A stretch of 64,000 nt of DNA, taken from NCBI GenBank assembly GCA_921293015.1, contig OV121088.1:34530010-34594009 (forward strand), in the 5' to 3' direction. The position numbers were made by a program, and so were the translations under genes. Each line of letters opens with the position of its first letter. Position 1 is the first letter of the stretch. Below the pieces are notes generated by a model. That model saw nothing but the letters and a program-made list of their open reading frames with translations. It did not search any database and was not told the DNA's origin. Positions 22,652 through 36,105 of the stretch are shown here, piece by piece. Source of the stretch: Phorcus lineatus (taxonomy: Eukaryota; Mollusca; Gastropoda; Trochida; Trochidae).

Positions 22652-25600
22652 TCAATGTGGTACGATCACAGCATCAACGGACATGGTACGACACAGTTGA
22701 TTGGTCATTGGGATTATCTTCCCTTGTTCAAGGTCGATATCAGGAGAGGTAACTACCGACATTGAATGACCTGTATTTCCTTCCTCCTTGTCACAATCAC
22801 CAAACTGGAGATGATCGCCTGTCGAATCCCAAGCTCCGAGGAAGTCCTCAGGTTGCACCGATATCTGGTCCGACTCGGCTATATCTACAACCAGCTTCCG
22901 GTTACTCAAGCACTCGATGGTATTGACGCCCACAACAACGGCACTATAATTAAAGTGGAAAACTGGACATATACCAAAGATACATTTAATGATTATAGAA
23001 TGGCTAGAAAGGATATATTTCAAAGGACAAATTCAAACATCCAAACAGTTTAAGCACTAAAAATACCGGTTAATCTTCCTGTATCTCCATTACTTGCATC
23101 TGTATATCAGCCTCGATAAGTCATGAGCGTAATAAATGCAGAATTAAGCACAGCCAAATATTAATACCTTTCAGTTGATAAATTCAAGATGTTTTTTTAA
23201 GGATTGTTAATTATGATCAAATCCTACGGAGGAGCATTAATAGAATTGTTGTTACCTCTGCTGGTTCTCTTCTCTGAAAACCATTAACTTGACCACGCCC
23301 CTTGTGGCACAGTAGACGATCCACTGAGAGACACGCCCACTTCTTTTGATGATAGTTAACGGTGATTGGCCGAATATCAGGGTGTTAGGAGGGAAGCTGG
23401 TCAGCCGACCCGGGTTGAGCCCGTTAACTCTGGACACCGTGTTGGAAATGTCTGAAAGATAAATCATCATGCAGGATTCATATGAAATAAATTCCAAATG
23501 CAATCTTCATTTTCATGTTTTGGCAGAATTTCTGTCATTTTTCAGGCCCATTTTACTCTTTCGAGATTCGAACTCATACGGTTTGACAAATGACTGTACA
23601 AATGTACAAATGATCGTATTCTTAAAGGATCCAGTTTTTGCAGGATTCGACAAACATCTCCCGAGTCAGTGGTCTGCTTTCCAGATTTTCACTCTTTTCC
23701 ACTTACGTCGTGGTTGCTGACGAAAGGTAATGTCGGTTTCATAAAACGTATACAACCACCTCATTTACCACCAAGAAACCTTTTTTTTTAGAAACCTTTT
23801 TAGGTGCTCGCTTAGACTTTCACCAGCTTATATTGGGATTTGAATCTTTAAGTGAAACAAACCAACACTTATAAATGATAAATTATAAATAAAAATTCTA
23901 AAACTTATCACATAAACTCATATAACAATGTTTTCGAGTACCTGTGCAAACTGGCATTTCTCCTGTTAGACTGCCATCTATTGCACATGCTCGTGCAAGA
24001 CTTCCGGATTTCAGAACGAGGCTCGGCTGACATTCGTATTCCAGAATTCCCCCGGTGGCAAAGGCTCTGATGGACCGACGACTTGTGCATTGTTCTCCTC
24101 GGGTGGTTTCAAAGCATCACAGAATATGCCTGGTAGTTTTAAAGACAAAATATGATTCATCAGGTCACCTTATCATTGTAGTTTTACAAGATTTTAGCTT
24201 ATGTGACGTTAGACGTCGTACTAGGTTATGACTACTTATGAATAGGATCGACGTAGAGAGACAAGCTTTAAGATATCTACTCTATCGTAAATCTCCAAAA
24301 TCTAGAAGACGTCGATGCGGTAATGCAAGACACATCTTATGCATGAGATATATCAAATTCTTTATATATTTTTATCTATTATATTCAACGACATTCTGAT
24401 CAAGTCCTTCACCTAGTTAAGTAGAAAGTAGCTTAGAAACGTCATGAGATGAACAAATGGAGTTCTAATTCTTTAGATTTGTCAAATATTATTCCAGGTT
24501 GAACAATGTTGAAGGATTAAGCTGTATCTCAGTAAGTTTCTCTACCGATTGGAACGAAATCTTTCTTTATTTCTTCCACTTTTAAATGCCTTTCAAACAT
24601 ATCATTAGCTAAGATATATTCCAATTAGGTTGTATATAGTTGTACGATTCAATTTACATATCATTCAGGCACAGTTGGCTATACATGTATATCAAAATTC
24701 ATTTTCAACCAAACAAAGTGTAAACAAGAAATATACAATTTCAGTTCGCTTTTAATCGGAATTTTCACAGTGAATACGTAAGTATCTTATCTCATACCTT
24801 CCAATATATATGCTCTTGGTACATCAATACTTTTAATACTCTATATCTTTGGAAATATTGTTTTCAAATCTAAAGGTATTAATGCACATCAATATTTCGT
24901 TTAACAAGCAATGCACAGATGAGGCATATCTCTCGATATTACTAATGATCCGCACTAATGAAATCTACCTCGTAAGTTGTTTAACAAATATGTACGCATT
25001 TATTCCAATAACAATGCTTATAATATTTTGCAATCGGTTTGTTTACTAGATTGCTTTAATTAACAATATTTCATTCTTTATTTTCAGTTCATAAATAAGG
25101 TAAATTCAAAAGCTGTACACATTACTTGTTCAGTCGTTTTCAACTGTCAATATCCACCCCCCATTTCGTGCACAGCTGATATAGATTTTTTTTGTATATC
25201 TCTGAGCCGATTTCGGACGACTTAACTTTTTCATTGTTGGTAACTGGTTAGTTGCAAAGAATAATGAATATTTCATTGCATCGATGGAAAGATAGATGAG
25301 TGCATATATCCTTATATGCCTTCTAATAGCCAATTTGAAACGAAAAAGCGTGCTCTAGTGGCTTTGAGATGTCGAAGTGATTTTTTCTTTCATTTGTATC
25401 AACATACCATTTTCTCCATTCTTTGGTGTTTACAATTGAGAAATTTTTAGCAAATAAAAGACCATATTCATTGTATAAATTCTCGCGAAATGTCCAGCTC
25501 AAGTTTGGTTCGACCTGTAAAAGGAGCGGAATCACAAAATTCACAAAATATGAAGTTTTACTCACTGGATGGATTACATTTTCCACAGGTGGCATCACAG

Positions 25601-28600
25601 AACTTGGCAAGTTGAGTACTTTCACACATTTTCGGGTTTGAACGGAGGAAGTCGTCACATTCATGTTTCTTGTTGACACACTCCTGTGTGTCTGCATCAA
25701 GCTTCCCGCGACCTGAAGTGAAAGTAATAATTATAGTCTTAATTCAGCCTTTTACAAATGGACGATCCATACTGCCTATTTCATGCTTAAATACCAAGAA
25801 CGTTCCAAAAGCCACCATATCCGGCGTGATTTACGTCATCTATTTCTTTAGATTATGTGATCGACTTGAAAAGGTCTAATTTTTAATGCAATGTTGTATC
25901 CAGTACCAACGAAGTACGAAATCGGCAATATTCAAACTGAAAATCTTCGCACAAGAACATCAAATTGTCGGAACTTAATATTAAAATGAATTCCTTTAAT
26001 TGTTCAGAGACACCAACGATGTCTTACACTTTCGGAAATGATATCATCATAACCTGCAAAATTCATATTACGTCCGATCTTCCCCAAACTAGACCTCAGT
26101 AAGACGAGTGAACTCCGTCTTAATTTTCTCGATGATTTTCTCGGATCAATGTAAGTATCGAAAAGATGAATGTGAACTAAAATATTCAAAATATTAATGA
26201 ACAGTTACAAGAATACTCCGGCAGCAGAATGAGACTGAATTTAGGTCGTAAATGTATGTTTTAAACCAAGATATTTCTCATTTTCCAGTTCAAATCCTAC
26301 CTGTTGTCTGGGGAACCTTCCTGCAGACAAAGCTGTTCCTTGACAAGCAGTCTGCACTTAACCACTTGTTCCCGTCTTGGCTCCGACCAACCACACCACA
26401 CGTCCGTCGTCTTGATGGACCTGGATTCGAACACAGTAAGAACAGGATGAAACTAATTTGATGGACATCTCGAGCGATGAAACGAAATAGCGGAATGCAT
26501 TGTATAGCAAGCAATAGGGAAGCTTTAAATTTAAGCACATTTCTTCAGGATAGAAATCAGTTTATACAAGCGTTAGTCTTGGTATCAACAGAATAATTAT
26601 GAAAGTGATACAACCCCTTACACTACTTCAACATAAAACTTATTAAGGTCCTTAAATGAGCTCAGAAGACGTCTTGGGATTCATTCCTAGTTTCACTGTA
26701 GCTTCTATGTCAACTGAAATCTAACTGAGCAAATCATCGGTTTATTCGGAAATAGAAGCAAACACTTATTCCCCCAGCAATTTCAAAGACGAAATTGTAC
26801 AAAGAACATAATTCATTATAGAAACTTATTACTGATTACATTTGGACAGCAGGAAATGGGTTCAAGTAGTAAATTGTGATGCACAAGAAAACTTGTATTT
26901 CTACAACACTTGTTATGTTTTGATTTACTGGAGAAAAAAGTTAATCGAAACTTACGAGATCTTCGTGCCCAGTTACTGTAATACATCCCATGATATATCC
27001 ACGGGACCCAGTACCACCGTCTATATCTTCGGTTATATCTTGCGTTGACGAAGAATTTTTGGTTTCGGTACCTGCAAAGAGATATACATTTACAAAACCA
27101 GTACCATCCAAAGCAGGAATAGTGAATGTATATATCTTAAATTCTAAACTTTTAACTCATTTGTTAAATTGCTCACTAAATAGTTGCAAATGCAAGAGCA
27201 TTTCTGATATACCGGTAAAGCCATTATAACAAGAGAAGTCTTGATTGAGACATAAGGTCATCTTCACTCGATTCAATATTTGGTCTTGTCAACATTTCCG
27301 TGTATTTTCATTATTACATCTTGCATCGTACACAGACGGAAAGACAACCTTACCCTGCATTGTCCCTGAGCTGGACCAGGAAGTTTTGAACCTCTGGGTA
27401 TTCTATAGCGGTAAGAGATGCAGAGTCATGGGCACATATTCTTGCAGCGCAGTCCCATGTTTGTCGACTGGCGTAGTAACGGTAGCACAGGCCCTCAAAC
27501 ATAACGAACCCTGGACTGCATGCTAGGCTATTTTCATTTGTCACATCATCATCATCATCATCGTCGTCGTCATCGTCATCGTCGTCGTTCGCTACAGTTG
27601 TTTTACCTGTTTACAGTTAAACTTCCCTTGCAGGCAATTTAAGTCATGTTACCCAATGCATTGTCAATTACAGGCGGGGCAAATTTCATTGTTAAGAATA
27701 TCGATCTCAAATAAGCTCTAACAATAAAAATCGCCTGGAAACTTCAAAAATGATTCTTAAACACAACAACATAGTATTAAAATAATTCAGACATTCAACT
27801 AAATCAAGGACATCATGCCAGTTTTAGAAACATGTAAAACTGATATTCCTGTTGATTTTTACTTTGCAAGTTACAGTTTCAAAAGGGGGGGTCATCGAGC
27901 GTAACCCCAGCGGATTTGTATGTATATTCAACTAACCTAGCCCGCAGGTTGCTCGGCAATAGGTCTCCGCAGTTTCGGTACTGCAGTAATCGCTGTTACT
28001 TGCCAAAGATTCTGCACAATCGTCAAACACGTCGAATGATCGGGCTGTAATAAATGATTATACAAAGTAGGTTTAATTACTAACAACAATTTAATTGTTG
28101 AATTTACGCGATATTATATATAATAATAATAATAGCTTTCTAATACCGCGCATATATCCATTGCAAAGCATGCTCAAAGCGCCATGAGTACTATTACCCT
28201 GGAGGGATAGTATGTTCGGTGCTGCCGATTAACAAGCGCTCGGCGCGACCGTACTTCCACCTTGTTCAGGTACCCAGTTGTACAGCTGGGTGAACTGAGT
28301 GCAAAGTGGATGAAGTGTCTTGCCCAGGGACACAACACAGGATGAGATCCAAGTCACAAATTTATGGTGTTTCCACCGGTATTCGGACTCGGGTCTCTGG
28401 CGTGAGAGGTAAGCAAACTAACCACTTCACCACTGTGCCCCACATCCACATATCTATTCAAACCGACCCCTAAGGATATTCAATAAGAAAAACTATTATT
28501 TTTATTTTCAGTGATGTCACCATTTTCTTTCGAAGATGGTAAATGTTGTTATGGTGTGAACCCATACTGTCTAAGTTTATCAATTGGGTATGTTTGGTTG

Positions 28601-31600
28601 TTAAGGAATTATGCGAATGTCATGGTTTACTAATTAGCAAAAATAAGTTGATTAGTATTGGGCATAACGTTACGTTACCACGACAATATAAGTTTCCCTG
28701 GGATATCATACAATGGAAATTTGTCTAAATTTGATTGCTTTCGTAGACATGAAAGAATACGAACGTACCGTAATCGCATACATCACAGAAGGTGATTACA
28801 CAACTGGTGTTCCCGATTTCAGTGTAGCACCAGGGTTGGGGCAGCGAGGCTTCGGGGTTCCGACAATAGTTGTTGTCGTAGGGTACGGTCAGTCTGAAAC
28901 CGATTAAGTTATCATCGAGTTCCTTATACCAAATCTTATCTATCTTAACCTTCTCTTACAAAACACTGTCAAATTTGCAACAAGAATGCACTGCCTTTAT
29001 AGGTGTAACACATACATGCATAACATAAAGAAGGTACGACAGCCATCTTGGATCTCTCCCCTGCCCGGAAATAGAAAATGAGCTCCGTATAAGAACTTAA
29101 TGAAGCGCATTGTTGCGGGCAGGGGAGAGATCCAAGATGGCTGACTTTGTCGTTTCTTCTTTATGTGTATAAAGATAGGTATAAATAGTTACGGACATAT
29201 TTTATTTGTGTCCGAACTTACGTCATGTCAGCTGGATAATATTTGCAAACAGCTGCGTCAGCCCATGGCAGACAAGCATCATTTGTAACGGAACGGTTCT
29301 TGGTTCCGTCATAGTTCTCTCCCTTTTCCGCCAGGGGGTAGCACCAATCGGCAGCTGTATGAGACCAATGTTGAACAAATTGGAATAGAATTGTTTAAAG
29401 ATTTCCTGTATTCGACGTACGATCATAAATATAAGTATGCAAAATGTACAGACCAAAGATTATCGCAACATGGAAAATTGCAAATATTTCCTCGAGAAGC
29501 GTGAATCAGCCTTATAAAGCATTTATAGTTGTGAATAAAGGTAAATCAAATCTTAATGAGTATTTATATAATAATTTCTATTTTGTTTCCTTTAAATTAA
29601 GTGTTTAAGCTGAGAGATTTTGCAATGTATACATTCAAAGGCTTATAGCTAGATCCTCTTACCAAACACTAAATGTTGAATCTTAGCATGCAAATTTCTC
29701 ATTTTCAAACCACTTAACAGTACAAAGATTTATCTACGGGTTATCATGCAAAAATATTGAAAAGAATCGTATTGTGAATTTAGTTATAGGTTAACCCACC
29801 AGGCCTGAGAGTAGCTGTTCCCTTTAGGAAGCTGCTAGTTGAAGTTCCTGCACCCAACGTTAGAACAATAGCATTACCCAGCGAGATGATAGACCGGCCG
29901 TATCCCTGACCACAATAGCTGCAGAAAGATGGATAAATCAATTTGATTACATAAAATCAAAAGTAACTCTCGTAACTTGCAATCTCTCCCAACAGAGGTA
30001 GCTCCGTCATAAATTCCAATCTTAATACGAAGGTTTCTCGGGCTTCCGGCAGTTTCCCCTACCGGCGAAATAGTGCAACTTAAACTATCTGGCAATATTT
30101 CAGCCAAGGAAAACACCGAATGCATGAATAAGAGATTTGTTGTCACAAGGGCCTATGCAGTGATCGAGTCGCAAACTGAGGCGTATGTCTTCTTTAAAGA
30201 CGACTCAAAGTGCAAGGTGCATATTCGAAAAAATTTAGCTTTTGGAAAAGTTACGGAAATGAATAAGGCGATGTGAATGATAACTTTTGAAACAGCGTCG
30301 CTGATTGCACAACTAACTTTCATTGCATCCAATCAGCGTTCCACATTTCTAGAAAGGATGTATAGGAATTTATGACGGAGCTACCTCTGTTGGTAGAGAA
30401 TGGTAACTCGCTTCTTACCCTAGCCCCAGCCAATCAGCGACGTGACAATATATATATATCTATAATTCTATTTCCTATCAGGCTGACAGCCCCGTGAGTG
30501 GTTGAATTTCTAAATAATGAAAGGTCACAACATGACCTCTAGTAAAGTACTGAGATCGTAACGTAGGGTCACCTCCGGTTTATTGCTCTCATCGATGTGT
30601 CTTCAGATAAATGTTGAATCTGATTAAAATCGACCGTGTGACGAGGAATTAAAGTTTGTAAAAATATAATTTAGAGGGATTCGAACCTTTCTATCAGGGG
30701 ATTTCCTCTCCACAGCGATCTGAAAACAGCCTAACCACCTCTATACATTAAGGGATTTCGTTCTAATTCGACTAATTCACATGAATACTTTATTTGTTTT
30801 ATGATTTATTCGAAAACAATGCAAACAACAAGTATCATATCAAAATGGTCGAAAGATGACTGGTCACTCACTCGTCTCCAGCTTGACCAATGATTCCCCT
30901 GTTGATGGTCAGTTCGGCCACACAGGAGAATGTAGTTCCTTCGGCGTTCAGCTCCTCGATGTCTACTACGATTTTTGATCCGTCTTCTGGGGCCTGTTTA
31001 TACGATTATTAATAATCTTTATGGATAAAACGTCACGAGGATTATAGACTCAATCAAATAAATTGAGGACCAACTAGATTTTCAGCAATACGATATTTTA
31101 AATTTCGTATCAAAATCGATATTATGCGTTAATATTCAATATCATGTTGGTCCTTGACTCATTTTGTTGAGGATAATTATAATTTTGTGGACTCGAGCTT
31201 AAAATATAGCTATTAATGAATAAATCAAATTTCATTGTCTTTATATTAGTCATGGTAACAACAAAATCCACAAACATGTATTCTCAACAGGGACAAAATG
31301 CTCCTTACATTAAGTGTATCACTTTGGCGAAAAACGTGTAACTCATTATGATTTGATTTTACAATATGGGGGGAAAAGAGGGATAAAGGCAAAGAAGAGG
31401 TGTACAGTGGAATGGGTTAGAATGAGGAATAAGGGGTAGGGCCGAACTGTGGTCGAACTCTTACTTGATAAAAAAGATTTGACAACAATATCGTTTCATG
31501 TATGCATATATTTTGAAAAAAAATAAGGAAATAAAATGTTGAGTTATAAATAAAATTGTTGACTTAATTAGATTTATGGTTTACGAAAGACTCAAAACTC

Positions 31601-34600
31601 ACGAAGAAGATCCAACTATATACGGAGTTTGCTGGCACAGCTGAATCTGGAGCCCCGGGGGTCCCGAACTGGACTGGGGTACTGTCTGCCAGGTTGTAGA
31701 TGGTTCCATCAACTGGTAACAGAGAAGTGTTCATTTTATTTTAATACCTTAAACAGCCACTCCGTGATTTTCATAACATATTATTTACCTTTGATGCGAA
31801 CCTAAATGTCATTTGTTGTGATATAAAATCCAAACATCCCAACTTTTCATGTCCAAAAGACAAATACTGGTTTTCCATGAAAATCTCAAAACAGCCTTAT
31901 AAATGTACAGAGGTGTAGATATCACGTCCAAAATACATGTATACTAGTTATATTACCAAAAAAACACTATCAACTGCTAATTGCCCTCCTGGCTGTTTTA
32001 GATAGGTCTCCAAAATTACGTTTGACTATTTGACGCGCGCCATTGTCCGGTTTTCGATCATAATTGCGACGTTCTATCTTCATATTGTCAGTGAAATAAA
32101 CCAATCTTTAAATGATACTTCGCGATCAAATGACACCATTGATTAAGTTTGGCATATAATACTCCAACAACTCACGGAGTGGCTCTTTAAGATTTAGGCA
32201 TCAACAAATACGTTGGCGGGTTTCCCGATGTTCATTGTAAAACAAATAACTGTAAATATTTGTCATTTTGGGAAGAATGCTTTGAATGAGTATCATCGAA
32301 ATTAGAGCTTTGATAAAGAGAATACCATGAAAATCATGGAGTGTGTCTTTCAGATTATCGTTAGGTCATTTCAGGCGCACCAATTCATCGTTCAGCCGTT
32401 GGCAACCATAGATAAAATCTATATTTTTGTATCTCAAATATAATCGAATAGCATTGTACTCACCGCCTGTAACGAAGGTGTCACAGTTTGTGGCCGTGTC
32501 CAGGTGCTCCGGGCAGATACAGCCGCATGCTCCGTCAGGGAAGCCCAGGTACCCTCCATTACTGCAGGTAGGTGTCCCCCCACAGGTAGCTAGGGATTAC
32601 AATCATTGGTTTGGAAATATTGAGACCGATTTAAATGCTATCGGCTATTGTGAATATACTGCTGGGCCTCCTTTTGAAAAGCCCTAAGGTGATCGTAAGT
32701 CCTTAGGTAACCTTAGTGCAATGTTAAAGTATGGGAGTTGAGGTTAACCTTAGTTAAGGTTGCTTTGTGAAAGGAGGCCCTGGGCCTAGATTTTCGAAGT
32801 TCTCTTAAAGCTAAGATAGTCGTAAGTACCTTACACTAACATTGACTTAAGACAATCTTAGCACTAAGAGAACTATGAAAATGTGGGCCAAGACCTCCAA
32901 GATGAAAAAGAATAATGTTGAAACAAATTATAAGAGGCTATTTTAAGACCCGTAGCACCAATTTTACAAGATATTTGAGGGGGGGGGGGGGGGGGGGGAG
33001 GGAGAGGGTGTGCGTTGGGGTTTGATGTCCATAATTCTTAATAAGGAGGATGTTGGGGCTACAACGCAGCCCTTTGGGAGATTGATAAGCCAAATTCATT
33101 TGTACAATGGATGAAATATAAGATAGGGGGTACATGATATCATAATTATTGAGATTTAATAATCAGTGAGGTAGATACTACGGCTGGTAAAGAGTAAAAG
33201 ATTTTTTCCTTCATCACACCAGCTTTTGAAGGAATAACCATTATTCTGGTTTAGCATCGATGTCTGATCGATGAATGATCGGTGGCTACATTGTTAACTT
33301 ACAATTACAACCATAAGCTGTGCTTAGTTCTTCAAACACGGCCCAGAAATCATCTCGTGGAGTGGCAGCATCATCAGAATATGGATCGACTGTTTTCAGA
33401 AAACCTTCCGATTTCGAGAAAAACTGAAAAAAGAAAACATACATACAAGCCTATGACATGCAAGCATATTGAACCGAATACCAAATGTTTTATGCGTATC
33501 GTAGTACGAATGTCATGTAATTTGTCATGTCTTTGAGGCACCGAAGCATTGCAAAATAGAAACCGATCATTTCCAATTTTCAATAAAGGATTGAAGATCC
33601 ATTGCACCTTCAGGTAATCGTCAGCCATACCCAACAGTTAACCGTATTAGTTTCTGGCAGGTCACTGAAGTGACAAGGGATCAAAATGTCAAAAAAACAG
33701 TAGTAAATTTCTCTACAGAATCCCTTGAAAGTGACCTAGCTGCAGCTTTTAACACAAGTCATTTTGCATTAGGCCGAGACGATTTTGTTGATTTTTTCTC
33801 AAAGAATCGAAATGAAATATTTCAATCGAAATTTAGGAAAATCGGAATTTCGAAAATGTTACCCCACCTGTCAATTTAATCATACCAAAATTATATTTAA
33901 TTGCACGAGAGACTGGACAACCCAATCGACAATAGGTTAAAGGATGGATATTTTACACATTGACAATAGGAGACCCTTTGTCAGTTCTGCTGAAGTTATT
34001 ATATTGGCATTCAAACAAAACCTAAATAACATGATATTTAAACTAAGATACAGTGGTATGCGAAAAAACCTTTGGTATGCAGCTGTATTTCCAGCTATCT
34101 AATCGGTCGAGCTCATGTCACGTGAACCCTAATGAGCTGTTTGATTGGCTAAACTGTTTTATACCTGGTTCGCGAATCCTCCGAGCAGACATTTGCGCAT
34201 GTTAAGCGTAGACCTCCCACACAAACGGTGACAAAATCAGCGGAAAGAAGGAAAATACGCTGAAATTGAGCATATCTCATTCCTGTGGCGAAATAGGCAT
34301 TCAAAACTTGAAGAAAGGGCCTCTCGAATAGTAGAGTATCTGCTTTTAATTTGAAAAAAAACTAATCTTCCGGAAATGAAACCATAACAGCGAATGAGCT
34401 ACACATGCATCTAAATCGGTAACAAAGCCCGCCTTAAACCGAAACCAACTTAGCCAAATAGGGCTATTCACGAAGCCTCGCGTTCAGTTGAGCACAATGG
34501 TGGCGCAAAAGAACGATCACGAAAGGTGAATGGTGTATTTTCGTCATTTTATTTCTTAAACTCTGCGTTTGACAATATTATTTATCACAACGTATGACTA

Positions 34601-35831
34601 AATCGGTTTTTCTTTTTCGATTTTGATACAGATCTAGGCTTCAAGCCGTAGATTGCACACACAGTGATACACGACTCTCGAACTGCCAAGTCGATTATGT
34701 GACATTAATACTACGAAGTTGCACATGTTTGGAAGTCGCTTATGGAGTTTCGTTTTTGACATTTTGTTTATTTGTACGGCTAGTTGTTGAAGTCACATAT
34801 CAGTGGCATCATTTCATCGACTAGTATCGACTGTTACTGAATAGTATAACTTTATAAAGCTTAACAATATCGCTCAGTGTTATTAAAAGGTATAAATCGC
34901 TCTCTATGAAGATATTGAATTCTCTTCCAACATTTGAATTGAAAATGGTCTTTAGTCATATCATATGTATTTGTTTCCAAGACTTGTATGACTATGTAAT
35001 TGTTTCCATGGGAAGTAAATAAAAAAAAATAAAAAAGTCTCGATTATGATCGAAAACCGGACAGTGACACACCTCAATTTGTCAAACTTTATTTTTAAAA
35101 CTTCTCTAACGTAGGCGGAAGAAAAGTTAGGAGGTTAAAGTGTTTGATAGGTTACAGTGATATTATCCATGTAAATTGTACGAGTGATTACGGAATCTGT
35201 GCCTGTGGATTTGTTTTTAGAGTTTTATGGTACTCAAGTATCTATTATCTTGTTGTCATTTTAAGATGAATAATCGAGATGTTTTGATTTTTTTCACCGT
35301 ATATCTTTCTTATGTGCGCATAAACATTATGATATGAAAATCGTGGAATGGCTCTTAAGAAAGGCACACAAGATCAATGTAAATTTTGAAGGAAGACTGT
35401 AACAATAATATAGGAATAACAGTGACTCACGTAATCTCCGTACAACATCAGAGACTGTAGATCGAAGTCTTTAGCGATGAAATCATCAGCAAACTGGTAT
35501 TTCTCAAATTGATCCGCAAAGCCTTTAAAAGATATGTTAGGGAATAGTAGATATTTATCAGGTGATCAAATCAACATGAATTCAAATATCAAATAATAAT
35601 CAAGATCTGTCTTTGTTTAACCAAGAGTAATGAAAAATGCAAGGATTTATTAAATGTAATGTTTTTTTTAGATGTTCTGTCAATTTACGACTATACCGTC
35701 AGTAAATAGCATGATGAAATCCAGAAATCAGAATAAAATGATACATTTACTTACAGCAAGTGTAGTCTGAAGTATTCTAATTTCATTTCTACCTTTAATT
35801 CACGCATAACCTTCGTCACCTTTTGACCTAA

Positions 35832-35865
<34 letters not shown>

Positions 35866-36015
35866 ATTGCACTATAAACGGCCTGATGAAGCAGCTACAG
35901 TATGTACTTGCAGAATGTACCTGCTAAAAACGTTTGCCAAAGATAATTCAACTTCATCTTTGTCTTCTTCTTTTTTATATATATAACCATAGATTTGTGA
36001 CATTCTTTTTCATAA

Positions 36016-36105
<90 letters not shown>

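Larger units (their letters stand above)
1..23580. repeat. Tandem repeat unit 1 (about 22.5 kb)
   Basis: Bases from 1 onward match 22513 onward and again 45100 onward. Exon offsets between copies 1 and 2 are 22513 at the 3' end and 22567 at the 5' end, differing only by small indels, mostly in simple repeats. The unit carries one gene plus its intergenic DNA. Confidence 0.9.
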
